64,000 nucleotides of DNA from Tupaia tana (GCA_026018925.1 JAKSZU010000003.1:186093505-186157504); one strand, 5' to 3'; shown: positions 30,545 through 41,654, counted from the stretch's first letter. Numbers and translations are program-made. Notes: generated from the letters alone by a model not told the origin.

Positions 30545-31032
30545 AGCAGGGGAGATGACCTGGCCATAATCTCTTCTCCATTCTCCTCTCAGGATTTCGC
30601 ATGGCATATTTTTCAAGACACAAGATCCAGGGACCAGTTAGTTATTACCAGTTAGTGTAATAGCTATGTCGCTGGACTCCCATGTAGTCGACCGCAGTTT
30701 GAGTCTCGGACCTGGTGGTTTAAACTCACGCCGGGCGCATGTGCATGTGTGCCCAAGATCCCAAGAGGAGAATGGAGGAGAGGGGATTGAGGCGTTACCA
30801 TGCCCCCTGGGGGGTGATTTCTCGCTTTCTGTCTCTCTGTCTCTCTCTGTCTTTCTAGCGAGTGCACGCGCCCTATAGCCAAAAAAAAAAAAAAAACCCA
30901 AAAACAAAAAAAAAACTCTCAAAAAAAAAAAAAAAAAAAAAAGACACAAGATACAGGTCTAGGACTCAAACCACTCAGTTGGCCATATGAGAATCCCAAC
31001 TGCCTTAACCTCCATGCCACCTAGTTGGCTAT
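30545..31032 (-). mobile_element. Family C SINE split by a plus-strand family A SINE
   Basis: GGGGAGATGACCTGGCCATA to CATATTTTTCAAGACACAAG, resuming at AAGACACAAGATACAGG and ending TGCCACCTAGTTGGC. A SINE-head-like word at 30495-30545 precedes it. Confidence 0.78.
30630..30941 (+). mobile_element. Family A SINE
   Basis: Complete copy with a compound A-rich tail. AAGACACAAGATCCA / AAGACACAAGATACA is the TSD. Confidence 0.9.
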
Positions 31033-31059
31033 ATCATCTGTTTTTTATTGTCTTTTAAT

Positions 31060-31255
31060 TCTTCTAATACTTTGTAGAACATCATTTTTAGCCTTAGCTG
31101 CACTTACAATCACCTGAGAAGCTCTAAAACTCCCTTTACCTTGGCAACAACCACAATGATGAATTGTAGAAGCTCTGGGATGGACCCAGTCATCAGTAGT
31201 TTTAAAGTTCTGCAGGTGATTTTTCTGTGCAATGAAGGTTGAGATCATTGCAGTG
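31060..31255. mobile_element. hAT MITE-like palindromic relic
   Basis: CTTAGCTGCACTTACAATCACCTG at the left is the decayed inverted complement of CAGGTGATTTTTCTGTGCAATG plus AAGGTTGAGATC at the right. This fits a short hAT repeat. Confidence 0.55.
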
Positions 31256-31540
31256 GACCTAAAGATATATCATCTCCATTTTAGAAATGTCAAAGTTGAG
31301 GGCCAGGGAGATTTGCTATCTTGCCAGTGGTGATGTAAAATTGTGGGAAGTATCAGCAAAAATAGTGGTGGACATAGGTACTGTGTGACTCACCATACCC
31401 TCTGGCTGCCTTGTGTCTATAACTCTCAGAACCTGACCTGCCAACAAGGAGTTGAATTGAGTACAATACAATACCATCAGATCTGCTCCCCAATTTTAAG
31501 GAACTTTTAAAATGAATACAAGCTTGTAAAAGCTAGTGAA

Positions 31541-31794
31541 GGGCCAGCTGGTAGCACGGTGGTTAAGGCGGCTTGATTCCATGTGGCCAACTTCGCAGTT
31601 TGAGTCCTGGACCTGGACCTTGTGACTTGAAGAACACTCCAGGTATGAGGTGTGTATGCCCAAAGTCTCAAGAAGAGAAAGGAGAAGGGGTTGCAGTGTG
31701 GTCATTCCCCTTGGGAGTTCAGTTCTCACTTTCTCTGTCTCTTGCTGGCAAGTGCTCCCATCCTCTAGCAAAAACCAAAAATAAATAAATATTT
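31541..31794 (+). mobile_element. Family C SINE
   Basis: GGGCCAGCTGGTAGCACGG head, GCAGTTTGAGTCCTGGACC box B. TSD AAAAGCTAGTGAA at 31528-31540 and again from 31795. Confidence 0.89.
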
Positions 31795-32011
31795 AAAAGC
31801 TAGTGAATATAAAAAAAACTATATTAAAGCACATAGCTGCTTTATGAGAGAATGCAATTAGGAAAGGCTTCTTTGATAAGTGGTCAAGAAATAGAAATTC
31901 TCTAAATATGCCATTCACTTCAATCTCATGAATATGTATATTTTCAGCCTTTCTTTTACTATTTGCTCCTTGGTTCCTTTTTAACTTTCCTTTCTTTAGA
32001 CAAAACAGACT

Positions 32012-32085
32012 TAATTTTTTAAAAATAATTATTTTATTTAAGTTTTATTTTATATATATGTATATATATTATATATATGTATGTG

Positions 32086-32120
<35 letters not shown>

Positions 32121-32143
32121 TTAATTTGACCAGAGAGGGACAG

Positions 32144-32177
<34 letters not shown>

Positions 32178-32256
32178 TCATCAGGTCTGGGATTCTAACT
32201 GCAGTCAGCCAAGTGTGAGTCCAGTGCCCCTAACCACCACATCACATGCTGACCCC
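32012..32256 (-). mobile_element. Family B SINE with a (TA)n-expanded tail
   Basis: AATTATTTTATTTAAG, then about 65 bp of TA-rich microsatellite, TTTGACCAGAGAGG, a GA tract and CACATGCTGACCCC. ACAGACTTAATTTTT / CAGACTTAAATTTTT flanks. Confidence 0.88.
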
Positions 32257-32329
32257 AGACTTAAATTTTTAACACAGCAATATAAGAAATTTTAAATACT
32301 TTACTACAAATTTATAATAATTATTATTA

Positions 32330-32582
32330 TTATTTTGGAGAGGTTTTTGCTATAGGGTGCATGCGCTCGCCAGACAGAGAGAGACAGAGAGACAGAAAGC
32401 AGGAAATCACTTCCTGGGGGGATGGCCACGCCGCAATCCCTTCTCCTCCATTTTCCTCCCGGGATCTTGGGCACGCACGCACACGCGCCCAGCGTGAGTT
32501 TAAACCACCAGGTCTGGGACGTGAACCGCGGTCAACTACGTGGGAGTCCAGCGACATAGCCATTACGCTAACTGCTGGTCCC
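32330..32582 (-). mobile_element. Family A SINE
   Basis: Near-consensus reverse copy. Flanking CAAATTTATAAT words form the TSD. Confidence 0.92.
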
Positions 32583-33250
32583 CAAATTTATAATTATTAA
32601 ATGTTTCCTTTAAGCCATATTTCTCAATAACTTCTAAATCATTTGGAAGAATTACGTTTAGTTTTAGTTCAGACCCATTTATTAATTTTCTACATTGCTG
32701 AACAGATAATATTCACGTACTAAGCCTTATTTGCTGCAGTTCCTAGGTTTTCCAAACATCTAGAAAAGAAGCCCTTTTCAAGTGCTCTTTAAGCTGAAGA
32801 AGGAGAAATTCAACCCACAGTTTATCACTTAGCTTATTAACATACTAATATGACTATAATTTGCATTTGACTAGGGGATTGTTCTTTCACCCTAGTAATC
32901 TTGTTGGCAGAACATCACAGTTTTGGGTTGATTTTTAAAACAAATTGTCTATCTACACTAGGGAAATAAGGTGATGTTAATACAAGAAGCTTGGAAGTGA
33001 ATTAATTGCTCTGAAACAATTCTGTGTTGGTTTAGCCCCTTAGGTGGTGTTATTTGCAGAGCTCTCACAAATGCTAATGATCAATTCACACTGGCATTTA
33101 AACAAAATCAACCCTAAGACATTTCTCACACTTCTCACACTTCCTAATGAAAGATTCCTTTTTTTCTAAGTCTCAAGTTACCTAAGGCCTGTGGTGATCT
33201 AGGACAGCTCCACTTTGATAATAAAAAGTTGTGGCCAAGTTCTTCCAATG
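32583..33250. other. No recognisable feature
   Basis: AT-rich unique sequence. Confidence 0.45.
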
Positions 33251-33255
33251 GTGTT

Positions 33256-33475
33256 TTGTTTTGTTTTGTAAGTTCATTTATTTCTTTAATGAGCAAGAGA
33301 GAAGAAGACAGCACCTGCAATAGGATCTTGATGCCAAGATCTAACCCCAGGCTTCAGCCAGCCCCAGTTCATAGGCATACCCCACCTGGCATAGTCAGGG
33401 AGGTTGCTGGACTTGAATTGGGAATCCTTCCCTGTAGGATTGCTTCTGTACCATCCTCTGGTCACTGCAGATGAC
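33256..33475 (-). repeat. Possible very old SINE copy
   Basis: AGCAAGAGAGAAGAAGACAG, ATAGTCAGGGAGGTTGCTGG and CCATCCTCTGGTCACTG faintly match a reversed SINE. Weak. Confidence 0.3.
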
Positions 33476-33914
33476 ATGTAGCCTGAACAATAAGTAAGTT
33501 GTTCAGAAAGAAATAAATTTTCTAGCTGCTTTCCTATTCATAATATTTACCTTTGTATAGCTATACATAAGAAGGAAATTAATACTGGATCTTATTGATG
33601 GCAATCTTACTGAGATTTTTATATAAAAATGTGATTAAATATTTTATGAAAAATGTACATTCACTCTATACAGAGACAGTTAAGAGAAACATTTGTCTTA
33701 GAGACACCAAATACTTAACAAATGGGGCTGAGCTATTAAGATCGGCTTGGGGCCAGCAGATGGCATGGTGGTTAAGGTGTTGCACTCCCAAATTGCTGAC
33801 TGCAGTTCAAGTCCTGGACCTGGTGGCTTGCTTTCTCACTTTCTTTCTCTCTCTTTGGTGAGTGTGTGCACTGTAGCAAATTTTAAAAAATAATAAAAAT
33901 GATAAATAAGATAA

Positions 33915-34080
33915 ATATTTATTTATTTATTTCATTTATTTACTTATTTTAATTTGACCAGAGAGGAACAGAAAGAGACAGAGAGAGATGAGAAAACAAG
34001 CTGCCAGGTCTGGGACTCGAACCACAGTCAACCATGTAGGAGTCCAGCGCCCTTAACCACCATACCACCTGCTGGCCCCA
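33915..34080 (-). mobile_element. Family B SINE (inner copy 1)
   Basis: TTTGACCAGAGAGGAACAG, CTGCCAGGTCTGGGACTCG, and CACCTGCTGGCCCC end. Confidence 0.88.
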
Positions 34081-34091
34081 ATAGTTTGGGT

Positions 34092-34128
34092 TTTTTTTTT
34101 AAGAATTATTTTATTTAACTTTATTTAC

Positions 34129-34167
<39 letters not shown>

Positions 34168-34287
34168 TATTTGACCAGAGAGAGCGGAAGGGAAGGTGAG
34201 AAAGCAAGTCGCTGGGTCTGGGAGTTGAAACTTGGTTGGCCATGTGGGAGTCCAGTGCCCTTAACCACCACAACACCTGGTGGCCCC
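34092..34287 (-). mobile_element. Family B SINE (inner copy 2)
   Basis: AAGAATTATTTTATTTAAC with a (TTTA)n tail and TTTGACCAGAGAGAGCGG. Ends CACCTGGTGGCCCC. Confidence 0.88.
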
Positions 34288-34340
34288 AAGATTAAATAAA
34301 TAATTCTTAAAAAAAAAAAAAAAAAAGATTGTCTTTGTTT

Positions 34341-34587
34341 GGGGCCAGCTGGTGGTGTAGTGGTTAAATGTTGGACTTCCACATGGCTGACTTCCGTTTG
34401 AATCCTCAACCTGGCAGATTGAAATTCATGCCCAGCATATGTGTGTGTATGCAGAAGATTCCAAGAGGAGAGTAAAGCAGAGGGTCTGTGGCATGACCAT
34501 CCCCCCAGGAGGTGATTTCTCACTCTCTGTCTCTCTAGTGAGCATATGTGCCCTATAGCAAGAAAAAAAAATCTCTAGGGGAAAAAA
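34341..34587 (+). mobile_element. Family C SINE
   Basis: GGGGCCAGCTGGTGGTGTAG head, GATTGAAATTCATGCC junction. AAAGATTGTCTT flanks it on both sides. Confidence 0.87.
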
Positions 34588-34837
34588 AAAGATTGTCTTA
34601 GATTAAAAAGTATTCCTTTGTGCCCCACTTTATACCTTGGCAATAGGTTCACATTGGATTTCCCTGTCCTGGGACAAAGTGCCTAATGAACTAACTCATC
34701 TAGAGTATAGAAGAGACTTATAATACCTGCCATTTAGAAGACCCAAATAATTCATTGATACTGGTCAAATTTCTGCAGTTCAAACAAGAGGAGAGATTAT
34801 TTTAATTAGGCTAGAATAGAGTCCTTTCTTGTTTTTC

Positions 34838-35060
34838 TCTTTTTGTAATGTGATGTGTGTACTTGACAGAGAGAGGAAGCATCTCCCCTCCCAGAGCAGA
34901 GGTGGGAAGGCTGGCCACATCACAGTCCTTTCTCTTTTGGGATTTTGGACACATGCACATGCGCCTGGCATGTTTTTCTAGCCACTTGGTTGGGACTCTT
35001 ACTGCACAGCCAGCCATGTGGGATCCTGCCACCTTAACCATCACACCACCGACTGGCCTT
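34838..35060 (-). mobile_element. Family C SINE
   Basis: Reverse old copy (TGTACTTGACAGAGAGAGG, CACATGCGCCTGGCATG, CACCACCGACTGGCC). Confidence 0.78.
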
Positions 35061-35159
35061 AGCCAGTCATGTCTAGTTACCCAAGTGACTTCCTACTCCA
35101 TCTCTACTGGAAGAAATACCAGACAATAACTCAGGGGAAGAGGAAGGAACAAAGGGGAA

Positions 35160-35390
35160 TGACGGTCATCATTAACGAGTGCCTATTATGTGCAAGGCAA
35201 TATGATAAACACACAGCCTATGTTACTCCATTGGATTCAGCAACCATAAAGCAGAGGCACTGATTTCTCTGCTCTACTAATGGTAGAGATTCAGTTGCCT
35301 AACATAGCACCGTGAAGTGACAGAGCAGAGATTCATACCTAACTCTAACCACTCTGAAGCCTGCTTTCTTTTCAATATACCCCGATGTTG
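35160..35390 (+). repeat. MIR
   Basis: CATTAACGAGTGCCTATTATG, then TATGATAAACACACAGCC, then AGAGCAGAGATTCATACC in MIR order. Confidence 0.7.
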
Positions 35391-35533
35391 TCAAAATGAA
35401 ATGAAGCTCAGAAAATCTGATAAGAAATCTGAATGTTTACTATCCCGTTTAAGGAAACATACCACTTGGGTTTAAATATGCCAAAAAGAGTATATTCCAC
35501 AGGTTATGGGAGACTAGAAAACAGCTAGAAATT

Positions 35534-35804
35534 GGGAACCAGCAGTTAGCGTAATGGCTATGTCGCTGGACTCCCACATAGTCAACCGCGGTTCGCGTCC
35601 TGGACCCGGTGGCTAAGAACTCACGCCGGGCGCGTGTGTGTGCGTGCCCAAGATCCCGAGAGGAGAATGGAGGAGAAGGGATTGCGGCGTGACCATTCCC
35701 CCTGGGGGGTGATTTCTCGCTTTCTGTCTCTATGTCTCTCTCTGTCTGGCGAGCGCACGCGCCCTATAGCAAAAACCTCTCAAAAAAAAAGAAAGAAAAG
35801 AAAA
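35534..35804 (+). mobile_element. Family A SINE, GGGAACC subfamily
   Basis: Contains GGTTCGCGTCC and GTCTCTATGTCTC. A perfect 16-bp TSD, GAAAACAGCTAGAAAT, lies at 35517-35532 and 35805-35820. Recent. Confidence 0.95.
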
Positions 35805-35877
35805 GAAAACAGCTAGAAATAGAAAACAAAAGGAGAACCGGGTTCTCAGGAACCCAGGATAAGAACAGAGTGTCCTG

Positions 35878-35994
35878 GGGGCCAGCAGATGGCATAATGA
35901 TGACGTCGTCACTGGACTCCCATGTAGTCTACCACTGTTCAAGTCCTGGACCCATTGCTTAAAACTCATGCCAGGCATGCGTGTATTTCTGGAC
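35878..35994 (+). mobile_element. 3'-truncated family A SINE
   Basis: Head and first body segment only, ending at GGCATGCGTGTATTTC. Confidence 0.82.
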
Positions 35995-36189
35995 GATACT
36001 CTCCCCCCCCCACACTTCTTTTTTACTCTACATGTCACTTTTCCCGTTCCATCCACATATATTCCCTGTAAACCACATGGCTAACTGTAGTCTCTCGGAA
36101 GCCATCTTCCAGTAGGCTGCCCTAAATCACCCACCCTTTGTTTAAATAAATTCTGTTAAATTTTGGTTTATCTAAATTTGTTTTTAACA

Positions 36190-37110
36190 CATGTAAAGAG
36201 TACATTGCAATAATATTACTGGCAGGAGTATAAGTAATACAACCACTTTGACAGGTAATAGCCAAGTACTTGCACCCTTTGTCTCAACAATTTTATTCAG
36301 GTAGGTAATACCCTAGATAAATCTTTCCTTACATGCTCAAATGAATAAAAATAAAATTAACATTCCCATGTTTTGTTTGTTATTTTAAAAATAATTGTTT
36401 ATTTTATTTTATTTATTCATTCATTTTTAAAAATTTGACCAGAGAGAGGCACACACAGAGAGAAAGAAAGAGAAAGTGACAAAGCAACTGTCAGGTCCAG
36501 GACTTGAACTGCAGTCTGCCATGTGGGAGTCCAGTGCCTCAACCACCATGCCACCTGCCCATTCTGCATTGCCATGTTTTTAAGAAAAAGATATTAGAAA
36601 TGATTTACATGCTAATACATAGGAAAATTAATAAATGAATTGTGGTATAGTCATGCGCTGAAATATCTATATGACAGTTGAAATTAATGAAGTGGAACTA
36701 TTATATATGCATTAAAGTGAATAAATCTCAAAAGCAATAATGAAAGATAAAAGCAAATTGGAGAATATATTCAAAATAACATATAGTTTCAAGAACACAT
36801 ACAACAGTCCTATATATCACATACATATAGTTAAAATATTCTACATATCATATATTTGATGATAAAAAATTAAAAATAAAATCCACAACAGTGGTAGCCG
36901 CTGACAGTGAGGCAGACAATTACAACTGGGAAGGGGCCTTCGTGAGTCTGTATAGTATTTTAAACTGTGTAATGGACGCGTGAGTGTTTGTTTTATTGAT
37001 CTCTAATATTTCGTATGCCTGAAATATTTCAACTTAGAAACATTACAAGAGGTAAAAAAGGACAAAAAGATACATAGTAAAGTGTTTAACAGAATTTGCT
37101 GCTATTACCA
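36190..37110 (+). mobile_element. Ancient L1M-type 3' region, split by a SINE
   Basis: Decayed blocks: ACAACCACTTTGACAGG, CCCTAGATAAATCTTTCC, ATTGTGGTATAGTCATGCG, GTGAATAAATCTCAAAAGC and ACTGGGAAGGGGCC in the order of an L1M 3' end. No open frame. Confidence 0.7.
36375..36562 (-). mobile_element. Family B SINE
   Basis: TAATTGTTTATTTTATTTT tail, TTTGACCAGAGAGAGGC, and CATGCCACCTGCCC end. Inside the L1M relic. Confidence 0.87.
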
Positions 37111-37220
37111 GTGGATATTCAAATTTCTTTTTAGTATTCTATATTTACAGAAGTGTTTTATTTCTATTTAAAATTTCATAGAGAAATTAAAGAAAGATAT
37201 AGTTTCAAAAAAGTTATAGA

Positions 37221-37497
37221 GGGACCAGCAGATGGTGTAATGGTTACGTTGTTGGACTCCCACATAGTTGACCACAGTTTGAGTCCTGGACCTAGTGGCC
37301 TAAAACTCATGCCAGGTGATGAGCGTGTGTGTGCCTAAAATCTTGAGAGGAGAATGGATTGCAGCATGGCCATTTCCCCTGGGGAGGTGATTTCTTGCTT
37401 TCTGTCTTCTGTCTCTGGTGGAATGCACATGCCCTATAGCAAAACAAAACAAAACAAAAACCAAACCAAAACCAAAACAAAAACAAAAATTTTTTTC
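37221..37497 (+). mobile_element. Family A SINE, diverged
   Basis: GGGACCAGCAGATGGTGTAATG start and a complex CAAAACAAAACC tail. AAAAAAGTTATAGAG / AAAAAATTATAGAAA flanks. Confidence 0.87.
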
Positions 37498-37666
37498 TTT
37501 AAAAAATTATAGAAACATGCTATATTGCAAGAGCCCAGAACACAAATTGGTATATATTAAAATTTCAGTAAGTATTTACCAATGAATGAATGGTTAGATG
37601 CATGAATAGATGAGACCTTAACCACACAGGCCAGTAGGGAGAAAAGGAAGGTTAAGAATGGTGGAG

Positions 37667-38505
37667 TGGCCGGGGTTCTGCCCCCGCGTGCCGTGGCCGG
37701 GGTCTGCCCCGCGTGCCGTGGCCGGGACTCTGCCCCGCGTGCTGTGGCCGGGACTCTGCCCCCGCGTGCCGTGGCCGGGGCTCTGCCCCGCGTGCCGTGG
37801 CCGGGGTTCTGCCCCGCGTGCCGTGGCCGGGGTCTGCCTCCGCGTGCCGTGGCCGGGGTTCTGCCCCGCGTGCCGTGGCCGGGGTCTGCCCCGCGTGCCG
37901 TGGCCGGGACTCTGCCCCGCGTGCCGTGGCCGGGGTCTGCCCCCGCGTGTCGTGGCCCGGGTCTGCCCCGCGTGCCGTGGCCGGGGTTCTGCCCCGCGTG
38001 CTGAGGCCGGGACTCTGCCCCGCGTGCCGTGGCCGGGGCCTGCCCCCGCGTGCCGTGGCCGTGGTCCTGTCCCCGCGTGCCGTGGCCGGGGTCTGCCCCC
38101 TTGTGCCGTGGCCGGGGCCCTGTCCCGCGTGCCGTGGCCGGGGTTCTGCCCCGCGTGCCGTGGCCGGGGTCTGTCCCCCGCGTGCCGTGGCCGGGGTCTG
38201 CCCCCGCGTGCCGTGGCCGGGACTCTGCCCCATGTGCCGTGGCCGGGGTCTGTCCCCGCGTGCCGTGGCCGGGGTCTGCCCCCGCGTGCCGTGGCCGGGG
38301 TCCTGCCCCGCGTGCCGTGGCCGGGGTCCTGCCCCGCGTGCCGTGGCCGGGGTCTGCCCCGCGTGCCGTGGCCGGGACTCTGCCCCGCGTGCCGTGGCCG
38401 GGTTCTGTCCCCCGCGTGCCGTGGCCGGGGCTCTGCCCCCGCGTGCCGTGGCCGGGGTCTGCCCCCGCGGGCCGTGGCCGGGATCTGCCCCGCGTGCCGC
38501 AACCG
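37667..38505 (+). repeat. GC-rich minisatellite (VNTR), about 33 units of 24-27 bp
   Basis: The unit core is GCGTGCCGTGGCCGGG followed by a variable GTCTGCC, ACTCTGCC, TTCTGCC or TCCTGCC spacer. Units differ mainly at that spacer and in the length of the C run. It is open in several frames on both strands (Pro/Arg/Gly/Ala repeats, up to 375 codons) only because it lacks stop words; none is a supportable gene. Confidence 0.95.
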
Positions 38506-38866
38506 CTGATGGCCGTCTCTGCTTTCCTGAGCCGCATTCCTGAAACTGTGTTCCATGGAGATTCACCTACATTTGCGGGGCTGCACGAGACCCACCCTTG
38601 GTCCAGCCCTGAGTGCAGTCTACGTTTCCTATTGTTGGGAACTTTATGATCTGATAATTGGAAAAAAAAAATCATGTTTATCATAAAAAATAATTAGAAT
38701 AATAATAATAATGATTGGGGGAAACATAGGAAAGATATTGAATGTTGAAGCGGGGAGATTAATGTCTCTGTACTGACTGACATGCATGGCATTCCCTTTT
38801 GAAAAAGCAATGTAATACACTGTAAAGTTGTATGTAATTCAATGTAATAAAAAAATAGATAATAAT
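38506..38866 (+). other. Unique 3' domain of the composite element
   Basis: About 360 bp beginning CCGCTGATGGCCGTCTCTG. GC-balanced for its first 130 bp, then AT-rich, ending with TGTAATAAAAAAATAG. It carries the polyadenylation signal and joins the tail. The source is not recognised: it could be a captured mRNA, an LTR or an L1 3' UTR. Confidence 0.75.
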
Positions 38867-38899
38867 AAAAAAAAAAAAAAAAAAAAAAGAATGGTGGAG

Positions 38900-40095
38900 G
38901 CAGGCTAGTACCTATAACATGTTGCCCTATAAGCACAATGTACTATGGCCATATCCTTGTTTCTAAGGAAAATTAATCTAAGTATAATAAATCCATTCTG
39001 GCAGGTAGAATTGGACAAAGGCAGAAATGGTGATATGATCACTTTTCTCCATCCTCATCCTACCTGTTCCTATGTTCCTTCTCTTTCTCTTCTGTTTGTA
39101 TTGCTGAGACTCTCATTCCTAGCCCCTGAGCTTGTCTGCCAGCATCTATAGGACAAGTGAGAATCTGCAGGACACAGCTACATGTAAATGGCATTCATGG
39201 TCTGAACAGCTAACCTAAGTAATGGGTTGTGTCTAAATGTGGGTTGGATAAAGCCTACTTCATTTGCCTGAGTAGCAAAACTTCATCCCAAACTAGCCAG
39301 CATCACAAAAACCTACGGCTGAGGCATCTTAATAGATTACATATAGATTCAATAATACATTCATTTGCCTTAAGTGAGTTCATGTTTGTATTTTTACCAA
39401 AGTTTTTATACTTCGGAACTGAATTATATGCCAATTGGTAAGATTCTGCTTTGTTAAATTGACTAACAAGGTAATTCTTTGGGCAGAGGCAATTTGAGGA
39501 AGATACAACAATCTGCACAGAAAATAGCAGTAATTTTCTAAATACAGCCAAGTCAATTGTATCTGTTGTGCACTAACAGAAAGACTCCTGGGTTTTAGTA
39601 GATAGCCCACTATGTAATCATCCTGGCTGAATAGCCTCAGATACTTTGTTTTGAAGGGAGTGCAGAAATCCTGCAGGTTTAATTGCCAATAAATCAGCAT
39701 GACCTCCACTCCCTGGCAGGCCTTTGCTACAATGATCTTTTCAACCAGAAAATGAAGAGATGGATTTTACAGTGTGTGCATACTACCTATGGTAAGATAA
39801 TAGAATTACACTTGCCGGTTTTCTCCATTACAGTCTATGCTAGATAATGAAGAACTCTATTAACGACAAGTTCTGTTTGCTTTTTGGTTATTTTCACCTT
39901 GCATTATAGTTCTTTCTGTCCATTATTATGGAGAGTTGTTTCCCCCCCAAAAAACCCATCCACCTATCAATTCAATATTTTAACATCATCACAGAATTTA
40001 TTCTCTTATTAATTCATAATAATTTTTATGAAAATATTGTTTCACTAAAAAAGCTATTTACATACTGGTCAAGTTGGATGTTGCCTTTAACTGAT
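38900..40095. other. No recognisable feature
   Basis: Unique AT-rich sequence. Overlapping minus-strand frames around 39303-39709 show no domain. Confidence 0.45.
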
Positions 40096-40110
40096 CTTCA
40101 GATTCATTTT

Positions 40111-40286
40111 TTTTAAAGAATTATTTTATTTAATTATTTTTATTTATTTTAATTTGACCAGGAAGAGAGAGTGAGTGAGAATGAAAGAGACAGAAAGTGA
40201 AAAAGCAAGCCACCAGTTCTAGGACTCGAACCATAGTTGGCCATGTGGGAGTCCAGCACCCTTAACCACCGTACCACCTGCTGGTC
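40111..40286 (-). mobile_element. Family B SINE
   Basis: AAGAATTATTTTATTTAAT tail, TTTGACCAGGAAGAGAG, CACCTGCTGGTCC end. CTTCAGATTCATTTT / CCTCAGATTCATTTT TSD. Confidence 0.91.
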
Positions 40287-40299
40287 CTCAGATTCATTT

Positions 40300-41000
40300 T
40301 AAAATGTAGCTCATTTAAATTAATATTTCCAGTTCATGACTGTAACCAATATAGAAATCTTAAAATTCATCCACACCCAAATGTAGCATAAGCCTGATAT
40401 TTGTACTTTTGAACTGTTTGTATATTTATTTGCATTTGATCAAGTGATATTCTGTGGCATGTATTTATCCATTTAGGTCTTTAATTACATAGCACAATTT
40501 TAAAAATCAAAATTTGAAATTACAAAACAATAGGTTCTACTATCTACTTAATTTCTGAGGCTCCTGCTCCCTATTGTGAATTTGTGATGGTGCTTTTCCT
40601 ACAGAGAGCTGGACCAGATGACCTCTTGAGACTCCAATCTCCAAGGGTTATAATGCAACTTGCTTTGTCAGGAGACCATCTTTTTTTGGGTCATATGCAG
40701 GACAATACTTTTGTGCTTTAAGTATACATTTTAGAAATATATTAGGACTGGCAAGATTCTGAAACCATGGTAGTAATGACATAATTTTTCAGTCTCTCAA
40801 ATTTTCCATATAGCAACAAAGAGAGCCACTAAATAACAAAACCAAAGACATTTACAATAAAATTAGATGATTAAAATATCCCCAAGAAAATGTCAAATAC
40901 AAACAAATGAGAACAAATCTATCAATATCCACAAGATCTGTCACTTGTGGGGGAGAAAGCAGAGGAAAGCAATAATGTCCCTGATGAGCCTAAGAATAAA
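40300..41000. other. No recognisable feature
   Basis: Unique sequence. AGCTGGACCAGATGACCTC near 40610 faintly recalls an ancient SINE. Confidence 0.4.
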
Positions 41001-41003
41001 GTA

Positions 41004-41268
41004 TGGGGCCAGCAGATGGCATAGCAGTTACATCATTGGACTCCCATATGTCTGACCATGGTTCAAGTCCAGGAGCCAGTGGCTTGAAACTGATGTTGGG
41101 TGCATGTGCATGTATGCCCAAGATCCTGAGAGGAAAATGAGAACCGATTGCAGCACAGCCATCCCCTCAGGGGGGTGATTTCTCACTTTCCTTCTCACTG
41201 TCTCTGTCTCTGTCTCTCTCTCTCTGGCAAGTGCATGCACTGTAAGGCAAACACCTCTATTTAAAAAA
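41004..41268 (+). mobile_element. Family C SINE
   Basis: GGGGCCAGCAGATGGCATAG head, GGTTCAAGTCCAGG box B, GCTTGAAACTGATG junction. Confidence 0.85.
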
Positions 41269-41276
41269 AAAGAAAG

Positions 41277-41528
41277 AGGGACCAGCAGTTAGCATAATGG
41301 CTATGTCACTGGACTCCCGTGTAGTCGACTGCGGTTCGCTTCCTGGACCCGGTGGCTTAAACTCACACCGGGCGTGTGTGCGTGCATGCCCAAGATCCCG
41401 AGAAAAGAATGGAGGAGAAGGGATTGCGGCATGGCCATTCCCCCTGGGGGGTGATTTCTCGCTTTCTGTCTCTCTGTCTCTTATCTGTCTGGCGAGCACA
41501 CGTGCCCTATGGCAAAAACCTCTCAAAA
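41277..41528 (+). mobile_element. Family A SINE
   Basis: GGGACCAGCAGTTAGCATAATG to GGCAAAAACCTCTC. Its A tail grades into the GAAA/GGAA array. Confidence 0.91.
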
Positions 41529-41614
41529 AGAAAGAAGAAAGAAAGAAAGAAAGGAAGGAAGAAAGAAGGAAGGAAGGAAGGAAGGAAGGAAGGAAGGAAG
41601 GAAGGAAGGAAGGA

Positions 41615-41654
<40 letters not shown>

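Larger units (their letters stand above)
33746..34310 (+). mobile_element. Family B SINE whose tail hosts two inverted family B SINEs
   Basis: Head and body at 33746-33915. The AATAAATAATTCTT tail resumes at about 34292. The two inner copies are in reverse orientation. Confidence 0.8.
37667..38886 (+). mobile_element. SVA-like composite retrotransposon: VNTR + 3' domain + poly(A)
   Basis: One insertion bounded by AAGAATGGTGGAG at 37654-37666 and 38887-38899 (perfect 13-bp TSD). In order it holds a CpG-dense VNTR (37667-38505), a unique 3' domain (38506-38866) with AATAAA at 38846-38851, and a poly(A) tail. The target reads TT/AAGA, close to the L1 endonuclease consensus, so L1-mediated insertion is inferred. 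The architecture parallels hominoid SVA/LAVA elements, but neither Alu-like nor SINE-R/LTR5 sequence is seen, so an independent origin is likely. The 5' end begins inside a repeat unit, so it may be 5'-truncated. No coding capacity. Confidence 0.85.

Noticed and set aside
37557..38684. Long reading frames (up to 375 codons) across the GC-rich array on both strands
   Set aside because: They are the VNTR read in several frames at once, with Pro/Arg/Gly/Ala repeats and no conserved domain. The array lies inside a TSD-flanked insertion.
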